Assembly (NCBI GenBank): GCA_938036875.1
Contig: CALHVX010000032.1
Span: 1 to 36,563, forward strand
Reading direction: 5' to 3'
DNA from: an uncultured Pseudomonadales bacterium
GTDB lineage: Bacteria > Pseudomonadota > Gammaproteobacteria > Pseudomonadales > Azotimanducaceae
DNA length: 36,563 nucleotides
Numbering within the stretch: the first letter of the stretch is position 1; every line of letters starts with the position of its first letter. Of the stretch, positions 1 to 9,500 are shown piece after piece. The notes beneath the pieces were generated by a model. That model had not been told where the DNA came from, made no database searches, and worked only from the letters and a program-made list of their open reading frames with translations. The position numbers were made by a program, and so were the translations under genes.

Positions 1-851
1 TGCATATCGGTTGCTTCCAATAGCACCACAAACTCTTCGCCCCCAAAACGGGCCACCAAATCTTGACCCTCACGGCAATTTTCACGCAGAACTGACGCTA
101 AACGAACCAAGCAGGCATCCCCGGTGACGTGGCCCCAACGATCGTTCAACTGCTTGAAGTTGTCGGCATCGATGACCAACAAAGACAACCAGCTTTGCTG
201 GCGCGCCGCTCTTTGCAACGCCTGAGCCAAACGCTCATCCCAAACCCGCCTATTGGCAAGCCCCGTGAGCGGGTCTTCGCTCGCTTGCCGCAACAACTGC
301 TCCTGCAACAAGGAATAAGAACGATCAAATTGGCAGGCAAAGTAGGTCGTCAGCGCCAACCCCAATAACAGCCAAACCCCGCGGGCAATGGTCTTTCTTT
401 GAGGTACCACTTCACCCAAAGAGTCGGGCATCAAGTTGGGCATCAGATGGACGGTGGTTAACGCCAACAGCACACAACAGCCCAAAACTACCGCCACGTT
501 TACCGCTGCCCGGCGCCCATCAAGCAGCCAGGCCATGAAGGGAAACAACGAAAGTAGGGGGGTGAATTGGCTGTTTACCCCTCCGGAGACCGCCAGCACG
601 GGTAAAACCGCAGAGATAGAGACGCCAAGCACCATTACTGTGGTGTACGACTCCAAGCGGCGTTTGGCAATCACTTGGTAGACAACCAGCACCAACAGCG
701 TATTGGCAACCCCTAGCAGGGTAAACCACAAACCAAGCGGGGAAAGAAACGGACGACTCAAGGTTGATAGCAAGCAAACGCAAAATATCACCCGGGTGAA
801 ACGCTTTGCGACTAAGGCTCTATGCTCATGGGTTTGGCTATCTGCGAGCAT
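1..851 (-). CDS. Membrane-anchored diguanylate cyclase (GGDEF), C-terminus cut by window edge
   Basis: Synthesises cyclic di-GMP from two GTP at the inner membrane. The N-terminal ~170 residues hold about six hydrophobic segments with an SGGVNSQF stretch, resembling membrane sensor modules of some histidine kinases and cyclases. A GGDEF domain follows, with DPLTGLANRR, then DADNFKQLNDRWGH, and the active-site loop RFGGEEF close to position 1. The usual RxxD inhibitory site before the loop reads EGQD, so product inhibition is probably weak. The ATG at 851 has AAGG six bases upstream and is the first in-frame ATG. The last residues of the domain lie outside the window. It is the last minus-strand gene here, 196 bases after the crotonase, and may be transcribed separately. 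The family is certain; the signal sensed is unknown. Confidence 0.9.
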   Translation of the reverse strand, partial: MLADSQTHEHRALVAKRFTRVIFCVCLLSTLSRPFLSPLGLWFTLLGVANTLLVLVVYQVIAKRRLESYTTVMVLGVSISAVLPVLAVSGGVNSQFTPLLSLFPFMAWLLDGRRAAVNVAVVLGCCVLLALTTVHLMPNLMPDSLGEVVPQRKTIARGVWLLLGLALTTYFACQFDRSYSLLQEQLLRQASEDPLTGLANRRVWDERLAQALQRAARQQSWLSLLVIDADNFKQLNDRWGHVTGDACLVRLASVLRENCREGQDLVARFGGEEFVVLLEATDM

Positions 852-944
852 AAAGTACCTTGGCGATTTGGGGCAGCCTGGCTTTATGCCAGCATCGCGG
901 CTCGAACTGGGAGTTGACGCTTACGTTTAACCATAGACCACAGA

Positions 945-980
945 TAAAAAACCGGAGCTCACGATGACGCGGCTTAGCTC
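945..980 (-). terminator. Weak candidate terminator after the crotonase gene
   Basis: On the minus strand an inverted repeat GAGCT/AGCTC (976-980 with 955-959) is followed by CGG and then a run of six T (945-951 region). The stem is only 5 bp and the loop is long (16 bases), so folding is doubtful. It sits between the crotonase stop and the cyclase start. The rest of the 852-1047 gap shows nothing recognisable. Confidence 0.2.
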
Positions 981-1047
981 AGGAACAGGGGATGGTCCAA
1001 TAGGAATGTGACCAGGTTCTCAAAGCATAAGCCATGAAGGCGCTTGT

Positions 1048-1878
1048 CTACTCGCTTTCTGGCGCCCCCCATTGCGGACCACGCTTCTCTAGAAAGGCCG
1101 CAACCCCTTCCGCGTAATCGTCTTGTCGCATCATCTGCTTGATCAAGGCTTCGGACTCGTTCACGGACGCTGCCACATCTCGATGTAAATCACGATAGAT
1201 TTGCCAACGCGTTTGACGCAGCGAGTTAGGCGAAACCGTCGCCATGAGTCTACGCACGTAGTCATAGGTATGTGGCAACAACTCAGCCACCGGCATCACC
1301 GCATTGACCAAACCCAGCTCTGCGGCTTCGTCCGAGGTAAAAGCTCGGCTGCTCAACAACAACTCGTTGGCACGGGTGAGTCCAAGCATTCTAGGCAGCA
1401 GCCAAGACAGGCCATACTCCGCAGGCAAGTTGAGCTTGCCGTGGGCGGTGGTGAACTTAACACCACTTGCCGCAAAGCGCAGATCCGCAAAACAGGCTAA
1501 CGCCAAACCAACGCCCGCGGCCGGTCCGTTCATGGCCGCCACTATGGGTTTGCGCAAGCCGTAGTGGTAAGCAAAAGAAGCATCAAAGCGTTCGTCGGTG
1601 CCAAAGCCTGGCGCCGCCATAGCGGCTGGCGTGCCTGGATCGTAAGCGCCTTTCTTGGCATGACCGGCCAACGCTTGGGAATCCCCGCCAACACAAAAGC
1701 CGCGACCACGGCCTGTTACCACAATGGCGCCAACCGATGCATCGGCATCCGCCTGCGCTAAACACCACCGATACTCGGCGTGCATGCGGCCGGTCCAAGC
1801 ATTCATGCGCTCAGGACGGTTTAGCCAGATGGTGGCAATGCCATTGTCTAGCTCTAACTCTGTTGCCTTAAGCTCCAT
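1048..1878 (-). CDS. Enoyl-CoA hydratase/isomerase (crotonase) family protein
   Basis: A 276-residue crotonase-fold enzyme acting on acyl-CoA thioesters in the cytoplasm. The oxyanion-hole segments are GFCVGGD (about residues 60-66) and PAAGVG (119-124). A Glu in the segment ANELLLS (E172) aligns with the second catalytic Glu of enoyl-CoA hydratase. The position of the first catalytic Glu does not appear to hold one, although a nearby PAEYG carries a Glu (E154). This variant pattern is common among unassigned crotonases, so hydration of enoyl-CoA should not be assumed; isomerase or hydrolase activity is possible. The start at 1878 is preceded by AGGGA. It lies 15 bases after the TRAP binding protein on the same strand, so co-transcription is likely. 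Confidence 0.9.
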   Translation of the reverse strand: MELKATELELDNGIATIWLNRPERMNAWTGRMHAEYRWCLAQADADASVGAIVVTGRGRGFCVGGDSQALAGHAKKGAYDPGTPAAMAAPGFGTDERFDASFAYHYGLRKPIVAAMNGPAAGVGLALACFADLRFAASGVKFTTAHGKLNLPAEYGLSWLLPRMLGLTRANELLLSSRAFTSDEAAELGLVNAVMPVAELLPHTYDYVRRLMATVSPNSLRQTRWQIYRDLHRDVAASVNESEALIKQMMRQDDYAEGVAAFLEKRGPQWGAPESE

Positions 1879-1893
1879 ACTCGGTTCCCTGGG

Positions 1894-3075
1894 TTAGTCC
1901 TTGGGCACCGGCGCACGTGCGTTTAGATAGGCTTGGTCAGCAATGGCTTGGTAGCTGATTTGATCCGCTAAAAACTCGGTGTACGACGCATGGATACGCT
2001 TGGCCAGCGGGTCGGTTGCTGCAATTTCTGCCACCACCTCTTCGGACAACGTCTTTAGCTTAGCCAAGACATCATCGGGCAACTTGCGAAGCTCAACCCC
2101 GTGCTCGTTAACCAAAGTTTGCAACGACGAGCTATTGCGCGCAGTGAACTCCGCCAACATGTCATCGTTAAGCCAACGCGAGGCAACCTCCAGCATAAGC
2201 TGCAGGTCACGGGGCAAACTGTCCCAAGCCTCTTGGTTGATGATGGCCTCCATGGTGGGACCAGGCTCATGCCAACCCGGGTAGTAATAGTATTTGGCGG
2301 CGGTATGTAGCCCCAAGGTCAAATCGTTGTAAGGACCTACCCATTCGGTGGCATCTATGACACCCGTTTGCAGGCTTGTAAACACCTCGCTGCCCGGCAA
2401 AGACACCGGCGCGCCACCAGCGCGACGCAACACTTCGCCACCTAACCCCGGTATCCGCATGTGCAAACCGTTTAAGTCGGCAACCGAGTTGATCTCCTTG
2501 TTGAACCAACCGGCCATTTGCTGACCGCTATTGCCGGAGGCCAAAGGCACCAGGTTGAACGGTGCATAAGCTTCGCGCCACAACGCCATGCCACCGCCGT
2601 ACTGCAACCAGGCATTCATCTCTTGCGCGGTCATGCCAAAGGGAACCGTGGCAAACATCGCTGCGACCGGCAACTTGCCACGCCAGTAGTAGGCGGCACC
2701 GTGACCCATTTGGGCTGTGCCCTGAGAGACCGCGTCAAAGACTTCAAAGGCACCAACCAGCTCACCAGCTCCATACACCTTGATATCGAGCCGACCGTTG
2801 CTCATCTCGCGCAGCATGTCCGCCATGCGTTCCGGACCTGTACCTAGGCCCGGTAGATTTTTTGGCCAGGTTGTAATCAAACGCCAGCGAAACACCTCAG
2901 TGCTCGCGCTGTTGGTTGCTCCGGGGTTGTCGGTTGCCCCGCCACAACCCGCAAGTGCTAGAAGGAACGCGCCTACCAGCGCCACCAAACTCAACAGATC
3001 CGTTGGACGGCTGAATTCTCGCGCGCGGCGCGCGCGCCACTTGCTGTTGTTGACGTTGTTGTTGGAGTGTCTCAT
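1894..3075 (-). CDS. dctP: TRAP transporter substrate-binding lipoprotein, 2-oxoacid (TakP-like) type
   Basis: Extracytoplasmic solute-binding protein of a TRAP transporter, 393 residues. A basic N-terminus leads to a hydrophobic segment and a lipobox ending LALAGC (C44), so it is probably lipid-anchored. The segment TEWVGPYND matches the ligand/cation-binding motif of the TakP group, which binds pyruvate and other 2-oxo monocarboxylates; FRWRLITTWPKN near the mature start is also typical. The ATG at 3075 overlaps the uvrD stop as TAATG with GAGG upstream, so I prefer it to an ATG at 3117 that would sit inside uvrD. No DctQ or DctM membrane subunit lies in the window, so its permease must be elsewhere, or it has another role such as sensing. 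Confidence 0.87.
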   Translation of the reverse strand: MRHSNNNVNNSKWRARRAREFSRPTDLLSLVALVGAFLLALAGCGGATDNPGATNSASTEVFRWRLITTWPKNLPGLGTGPERMADMLREMSNGRLDIKVYGAGELVGAFEVFDAVSQGTAQMGHGAAYYWRGKLPVAAMFATVPFGMTAQEMNAWLQYGGGMALWREAYAPFNLVPLASGNSGQQMAGWFNKEINSVADLNGLHMRIPGLGGEVLRRAGGAPVSLPGSEVFTSLQTGVIDATEWVGPYNDLTLGLHTAAKYYYYPGWHEPGPTMEAIINQEAWDSLPRDLQLMLEVASRWLNDDMLAEFTARNSSSLQTLVNEHGVELRKLPDDVLAKLKTLSEEVVAEIAATDPLAKRIHASYTEFLADQISYQAIADQAYLNARAPVPKD

Positions 3076-5264
3076 TAATCTAACGCCTCTAAATTTGCAT
3101 AACCCAACATTAACCACTTCGAGCCCACGTCAGCAAAGTTGATCTGCACACGAGCGCGCTCGCCAGTCCCCTCACATTGCAGCACCACCCCTTCACCAAA
3201 TTTGGTGTGTGCGACGCGCTGCCCCATGCGCAATGCGCCGTCGTCAGCAGGGAACAAGGAAGACTCTTGCTGGCTACCACTGGCGTAACCACGCTCCACC
3301 GCGCCACCCATGCGCACCTCTTGCACTAGGGCTTTTGGTAGCTCGGCCAGGAAACGCGACGGACGGTTGTAGGTATCCGAGCCGTGCAACCGCCGGGTTT
3401 CCGCGTAGGTCAAATACAGCTGCTTCATGGCACGGGTTAGACCGACATAAGCCAGACGGCGTTCTTCTTCTAACCGTGCGGGGTCTTCTGCCGACATCCG
3501 ATGAGGGAACAGGCCTTCTTCCAAGCCACCTAAAAACACCAACGGAAACTCCAAACCCTTGGCCGCGTGCAGGGTCATCATTTGCACCGCCGGACCTGAT
3601 TGGGACTCGCGGTCTCCGGCATCCAAGGCCACCTGGTCCAGAAATTCTTCGAGCAGCGATACCTCAACAACATCACCGTCTTCGGTCGGGAACATCACCT
3701 CACCGTTAAACTGACGGCAAGCACTCACCAATTCGCCTAAGTTTTCTTTGCGCGCTTCGCCACGCTCGCCGCGCTCGCGGCTGTGATACTCCATAAGCCC
3801 GCTGTCTTCGATGCAAACATCCGCCAGCTCATGCAGCGGCAGTTCACTAGTGGTGCTGGACAGCTGATCAACCAACTGCAAAAAGCCAGCAACCTTGCCA
3901 CCGACGCGACCGCTGAACGCGCCTTCCGCGAGCGCATCCACGCTGGCTTGCCACAAGCTGACCGAACGTTGCCGGGCCTGCTCGCGAATAGCCTCTAACG
4001 CTTTCTCGCCAATACCACGCGTGGGTACGTTCACCACCCGCTCAAAGGCCGTGTCGGAATGTCGATTCAACATCAACCGCATGTAAGCCAACGCATTCTT
4101 AACCTCTACCCGCTCGAAGAAACGCTGACCGCCATAGATGCGGTAGGGCATCTGGGTGCGCAACAAGGCTTCTTCCAGCACTCGGGACTGAGCGTTCGAG
4201 CGATACAAAATCGCAATGTCATCCGGGCTACCACCGGTATCCACCCAATCTTTAGAGCGCTCGGCAATAAAACGCGCCTCGTCTAGGTCGTTAAAACCGG
4301 AATAGACCTTAATGGGGTCCCCTTCATCACCATTGGTCCAAAGCTCTTTGCCCAGCCGGTCCGAGTTATTGCTGATCAGAGAGTTCGCCGCGTTCAAGAT
4401 GGTGGCGGTGGAACGATAGTTTTGCTCTAGGCGAATAGTTTGCACCGGCGCAAAGTCTTCGGTGTACCGATGAATGTTCTCAATCTTGGCGCCGCGCCAA
4501 CCATAAATCGATTGGTCATCGTCGCCCACCGCCATCACCGCCGCGCTCTTACCCGCTAGCACGCGCAGCCAAGCGTACTGAATGCTGTTGGTGTCTTGAA
4601 ACTCATCCACCAACATGTGCTTGAACCGCTGTTGGTAGTGGGCCAGCAGATCGGCGCGCTCCAACCAAATCTCGTGGCTACGCAGTAGCAACTCCGCAAA
4701 GTCCACCAAACCGCTTTGCTGACAGAGCTCTTCGTAGGCTTCATAAACTTTTTTGTGCGTGATCTGGAACAGGTCATCACCGGGCGATACGTGCCTAGCT
4801 CGACGGCCTTCATCTTTTTGCCCGTTGATGAACCAAACCGCTTGGCGCGCCGGCCACTTTTGCTCATCTAGGTCCATGCTGCGCATAACCCGCTTCACCA
4901 ACCTAAGCTGGTCATCCGAATCTAATATCTGAAAGTTCTGGGGCAGATGCGCTTCTTGCCAATGCATGCGCAGCAACCGATGGGCGATCCCATGAAAGGT
5001 ACCTACCCACAGGTTGCGTGCCGGGATATTCAGCAACGCTTCGATACGCTGGCGCATCTCGGTGGAGGCTTTGTTGGTGAAGGTCACGGCCAGAACGCCG
5101 TTGGGGGACGCCCCTTCTGCTTCTACTAACCAAGCAATACGGTGCACCAAAACCCGGGTCTTACCCGAGCCGGCCCCCGCAACCACCAGCGCGTTGCCAA
5201 CCGGCGCGGTGACCGCGTCACGCTGAGGTTCGTTCAGGCCATCCAATATGTGTGATACGTCCAA
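3075..5264 (-). CDS. uvrD: DNA helicase II UvrD
   Basis: Superfamily 1A 3'-5' DNA helicase used in nucleotide excision and mismatch repair. At 729 residues it is the normal length. Visible motifs are Walker A AGAGSGKT (29-36), motif Ia TFTNKA, motif II DEFQDTN, motif III GDDDQSIYGWRGA, motif IV EQNYRS, motif V TLHAAKGLEF and motif VI VGLTRAM. The C-terminal ~50 residues form the Tudor-like tail (GQRVAHTKFGEGVV), found in UvrD and PcrA rather than Rep. Its stop overlaps the ATG of the TRAP binding protein. A TATAAT hexamer lies about 50 bases upstream of the start. Rep is the only serious alternative, and the tail argues against it. Confidence 0.95.
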   Translation of the reverse strand: MDVSHILDGLNEPQRDAVTAPVGNALVVAGAGSGKTRVLVHRIAWLVEAEGASPNGVLAVTFTNKASTEMRQRIEALLNIPARNLWVGTFHGIAHRLLRMHWQEAHLPQNFQILDSDDQLRLVKRVMRSMDLDEQKWPARQAVWFINGQKDEGRRARHVSPGDDLFQITHKKVYEAYEELCQQSGLVDFAELLLRSHEIWLERADLLAHYQQRFKHMLVDEFQDTNSIQYAWLRVLAGKSAAVMAVGDDDQSIYGWRGAKIENIHRYTEDFAPVQTIRLEQNYRSTATILNAANSLISNNSDRLGKELWTNGDEGDPIKVYSGFNDLDEARFIAERSKDWVDTGGSPDDIAILYRSNAQSRVLEEALLRTQMPYRIYGGQRFFERVEVKNALAYMRLMLNRHSDTAFERVVNVPTRGIGEKALEAIREQARQRSVSLWQASVDALAEGAFSGRVGGKVAGFLQLVDQLSSTTSELPLHELADVCIEDSGLMEYHSRERGERGEARKENLGELVSACRQFNGEVMFPTEDGDVVEVSLLEEFLDQVALDAGDRESQSGPAVQMMTLHAAKGLEFPLVFLGGLEEGLFPHRMSAEDPARLEEERRLAYVGLTRAMKQLYLTYAETRRLHGSDTYNRPSRFLAELPKALVQEVRMGGAVERGYASGSQQESSLFPADDGALRMGQRVAHTKFGEGVVLQCEGTGERARVQINFADVGSKWLMLGYANLEALD

Positions 5265-5314
5265 CGATGCCCGCCTTAGGTCTGGGTTGAAGGGTACAAG
5301 TGGAAAGGGGTCTG

Positions 5315-5320
5315 ATTATA
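5315..5320 (-). promoter_or_regulatory. Perfect -10 hexamer TATAAT upstream of uvrD
   Basis: The minus strand reads TATAAT at 5320-5315, 50 bases before the uvrD ATG. No good -35 hexamer is found 16-18 bases further upstream (CCCACC at 17), and there is no TG extension. It is a plausible sigma-70 -10 element in the 157-base divergent gap shared with the DUF3089 gene. A weaker TATAGT on the plus strand at 5375-5380 could serve that gene. Confidence 0.4.
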
Positions 5321-5421
5321 GTCTGAGCGGAGGCTTGGGTGGGCACTCCTAACGCGCCTTAATCCACATTGGCGTATAGTCGTAACAACCCATTGGCAGG
5401 CAGACGGCGGCAGGTGACAGC

Positions 5422-6513
5422 ATGAAAAAATTTCTCTTGGGCACGGCCATTGTCATCAGCCTAGCGCTAGTGCTCGGCTACCTGTTTCGCGATGCCATTG
5501 GCTACTGGGTTGCCGGCCAAATGATGAGCCCCAAAACGGACTTTGACCCCGCCGCAAGCCCAGCCACCGGCCCAGATGCACCGGACTACACCAAGCCTCA
5601 AGCTTGGTCTGCACTGCCAAGCACCGTTGATGGCGCGGACACCCTAGCCGGCAGCTTCACCGACAACCAAGCCAGCGCCACGGCCGATGTCTTTTTTATT
5701 CACCCAACCACCTATCTCAGCCCAGATGCTTGGAATGCTCCATTAGACGATGCGGCGGCCAACGACCTAATCGATAACAGCGTTAACGTCGCCCAGGCCA
5801 GCGCCTTTAACGGTTGCTGTCGTATCTTTGCACCACGCTACCGGCAAGCAACCTTTGCTGCCTTCTTCCCTGCTGCCCAAGCGGGCGGTGAAGCCGGCAA
5901 CGGTGCCCAGGCCATGAACCTAGCTTACAGCGACCTGATTCGAGCTTTCGATGAGTTTCTAACAACCCACAACAACAATCGACCCTTCATTTTGGCCGGT
6001 CATAGCCAGGGGTCTATGCACCTAAAACGTTTGCTCACCGAACGTATTAGCGGCACGCCATTATTGTCGCGTCTTGTGGCGGTATACGCCGTGGGCGCCA
6101 TCTACCCAAAGGCTGAAGTTGCTGAAGAATTTTTTGACCTACCGGTGTGCGGCTCCGCAACCCAAACCCAATGTCTCATCACTTGGAACACGGTCGGGCC
6201 AAACGTCAGCCATTTCCGGGATGCTAGTGATGATGTGTGCGTCAACCCACTGACCTGGGATGCCGCCGATGCAACCCATGAAGACAACCTGGGCGCCTTT
6301 GTCACGGCAAGCAAAACCTTGCTGCCCGGCGTGGCCGATGCTTCTTGTGTTGACGGTCAGCTCATGGTCAGCGAGCTACGCTCTGAGGCTTTTGCCAACC
6401 TACCCATGAACATGGGCACCGACAACTATCACATCCTCGACTACTCGCTGTTTTACGCCAGCATTCGCGCTAACGCCATGGATCGGGTAGCCGCCTTTAA
6501 CCAGCAGCCCTAG
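5422..6513 (+). CDS. DUF3089 alpha/beta-hydrolase-like protein, membrane anchored
   Basis: A 363-residue protein with an N-terminal hydrophobic anchor (about residues 3-22), placing the catalytic domain outside the inner membrane. The family signature is clear: VFFIHPTTYLS near residue 90, a nucleophile elbow GHSQGSMHLKRLL near residue 193, and a C-terminal YHILDYSLFYASIRANA. DUF3089 proteins are lipase/esterase-like serine hydrolases of largely unknown substrate. Four cysteines (CC in NGCCRIF, and others) suggest disulfides in the periplasm. It is transcribed divergently from uvrD. Its stop codon interlocks with that of the glutamate dehydrogenase (CTAG, 6510-6513). The ATG at 5422 is preceded by CAGGTGA. 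Confidence 0.88.
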   Translation: MKKFLLGTAIVISLALVLGYLFRDAIGYWVAGQMMSPKTDFDPAASPATGPDAPDYTKPQAWSALPSTVDGADTLAGSFTDNQASATADVFFIHPTTYLSPDAWNAPLDDAAANDLIDNSVNVAQASAFNGCCRIFAPRYRQATFAAFFPAAQAGGEAGNGAQAMNLAYSDLIRAFDEFLTTHNNNRPFILAGHSQGSMHLKRLLTERISGTPLLSRLVAVYAVGAIYPKAEVAEEFFDLPVCGSATQTQCLITWNTVGPNVSHFRDASDDVCVNPLTWDAADATHEDNLGAFVTASKTLLPGVADASCVDGQLMVSELRSEAFANLPMNMGTDNYHILDYSLFYASIRANAMDRVAAFNQQP

Positions 6514-9500
6514 GGCGTTGCGCTGATCGCAAGCTGATGTTGCACCAGATCAACCAGCTTGCGAACCGTCATGGCGATACCAGCAAGGTCTTCATCCGCA
6601 TCTAAGCGTACGTCGGCCAACACCGAACGCCAGCTAGCCACAAAGTCTTCGTGGCTAGCCAACCAAACCAGCGGCGCAACATCTGCGTTGGTGATACAAA
6701 CCGTCAGCTCGAGTTGCTGCTGGCACAAATCGTCCTGCAAGGCATCGCGTTCCATATCGCGCCAATGGTTGCCCGTGTGCAGATCCATCAGGAATTTGTT
6801 TAGCCCGGCAAAATCTAAAGTCTCGCTCAATGCCTGATATGTGCCAGCAACAGACGCCACCGGGTGGCCCGTTTGCGCTGCTGCAAAGGCGATGGGCAAC
6901 AACGAGAACATTTCGTGGCCTAAGGCTGGCGCAACAAACTCTGTGGCATGATCCGGCGTTAGCTGTAGCTGCGTTTGTCGGTCTTGATAGCGCCGCTGCT
7001 CCCACGGGCTCAAACACAAGGGTAGGGCATCCGCTAGTAGGCTCGCCACTAGGGGAGCAAATTTAGCTTGAAGAGCGGCAACATCCACTTGATCTCGGAA
7101 GAGGTGAACAACCCAACGGGTTGAGCGCCTTAACCAGCGCATAAGGTCTAACAACGCCATGCGCTTGGCATCAACCGGCGCATCCAGAGCATCAAGCCAA
7201 TCGATGCGCTGCTCTAACTGAAACAACTCCGCCAACACCCAGTAAGCTTTGACCACGCTCACCGCGTCGCAGCCGGTAAATGCCATCACCCGATTCACTA
7301 GGGTAATACCGCCGTAACCAATCACCCGATTGGCCGCTAGCGTGATGATGATGTCATCGCGCAGCCGATGAGAAGCCAACAGCTGTGGGTAGGCTTCTAT
7401 CAATGCCGCGGGGAATTCTGCCGCTGCCACTTTGCTAATTACCGGATCTTGCTCAAGCGCACCGGACTGCAGCTGCTGCTTAAGCAATATCTTGGCGTAA
7501 CCCAGCAAGGTAGAAAGCTCGGGGCTTAGCAAGCCAGAACCGCTGCGTTGCCGTTCATCTAATAGCTCTTCACTGGGGAAGTCCGCTTCCTCTCGGTCAA
7601 ACTCCAGCTCTTGCTCTAAGCGCAGGCATAGCCGGTTGTACTCATCGATACGCCCTTCTGAGTGATCCATTGCCAAGCTCAAACAGCGAGCCTGCAAGAA
7701 GTTGTTGGCCAAGACCAGGTCCGCAACCGCATCCTGCTGGGCTAGCAAAAATTGGTTACGTTCAGGGCCGTCCAACTCGCCGCGCTGGGTCAGCTGATCC
7801 AAATAGATTTTGACGTTGACCTCGTGGTCCGAACAATCCACACCACCGGCGTTGTCAATAAAGTCCGCATTCACCAGGCCGCCAGTTTGCGCAAACTCGA
7901 TCCGACCTTTATGGGTTAACCCTAAGTTGCCGCCTTCACCGATGACGCGCGCCCGAACCTCATTGCCGTTCACGCGCAGCACATCGTTGGCTCGATCACC
8001 TACCTGCGCATGGCTTTCGGTGGTCGCTTTGATGTAGGTGCCAATACCCCCGTTCCACAATAAGTCCACGGGTGCCTGCAAGAGCGCTCGAAGCAATTCA
8101 TCCGGCGCGAGCTCCGCGGCGTCTATGGCAAACGCCTGCTGCATAGCGCTGCTGATGGGGATAGATTTTTGGGTGCGCGAAAATATCCCGCCGCCGGCTG
8201 ATATCAGATCGCGGTTGTAGTCTTCCCAGCTAGAGCGAGGCAAATCAAACAAGCGCTGGCGTTCTGCAAACGCGGCCTGCGCATTGGGGTTGGGATCAAT
8301 AAAGATGTGCAGGTGGTTAAAGGCTGCCAGCAAGCACATGGATTGCGACCGCAACATGCCGTTACCAAAGACATCCCCACCCATGTCACCAATGCCAATA
8401 GCCGTGATGGGGTCAGCCTGTGGGTCTACCCCTAGGCGACGAAAATGGCGCTGCACACTGACCCAGGCACCTTTAGCCGTAATACCCATTTTTTTGTGGT
8501 CGTAACCAACCGAGCCGCCCGAGGCAAACGCATCCCCCAGCCAAAAGTTTTGCTGCAGCGCAATGCCATTGGCAATGTCAGAAAAGGTGGCGGTACCTTT
8601 GTCTGCAGCAACCACTAGGTAAGGGTCATCACCATCCCGGCGGACTAAATCTTCGGGTGGTACCACCTCACCTTCAACCAAATTATCGCTAAGTGCCAAC
8701 AGGCCCGAGATAAAGCGCGAGTAGCAACGCACACCTTCGGCCTGCCAACCGGCCGCATCAAAGTCGTTGCGGTTGGTCTTCACCACAAAGCCACCCTTGG
8801 CGCCACTAGGCACAATGACCGCGTTTTTTACTATTTGCGCTTTAACCAAACCCAACACTTCGGTGCGGTAATCTTCAAGACGGTCTGACCAACGAATGCC
8901 GCCACGCGCAATGGCGCTGGAGCGAAGGTGCACACCCTCGACATCCGGTGCATAAACGTAAATCTCAAACAAAGGTCGCGGTAGCGGAAGCGCTGTGAGT
9001 TCACGGGCCGCTAACTTGAAAACTAAAGGCGCAGCCCCTTGCTCAATGTTGAGCTTAGGGTTCTGGGCTTGAAAGAAATTGCTGCGCAAGGTGGCGTCAA
9101 TCAGCTGCATAAACAAACGCAACACACGATCTTCGTTGAGCAACGGCACATCTTCTAAATACTGCAGCAGCTCCGCCGAACGCGTGGGTTCAACACCACC
9201 GGGTTCTAACAACCCATAGAAGTGTTGGACCAACAGTTTCGCTGCAGCGCCATGTTTGGATAGGGTCTCTGCTATAAAAGCGCGCTCAAAGCCGAAGCTT
9301 GCTTGACGCATGTAGCCCGCATAGGCACGCAACAACACCACATCGCGCCAGGGCAATTGCTCAGCCAAGATCAATCGGTTGAACGCATCGCTTTCGGCGT
9401 GCCCGAACCAGATGGCGGTAAAGGCTTGCTTGAAACTTTCACCGATATCGGCCAACGGCAGATCCGTTGGGTATTGCAACAAAAAGTCTTGGATGGTGTA

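Noticed and set aside
703-930. Small plus-strand open frames across 129-930
   Set aside because: They lie opposite the diguanylate cyclase, whose motifs are unmistakable on the minus strand.
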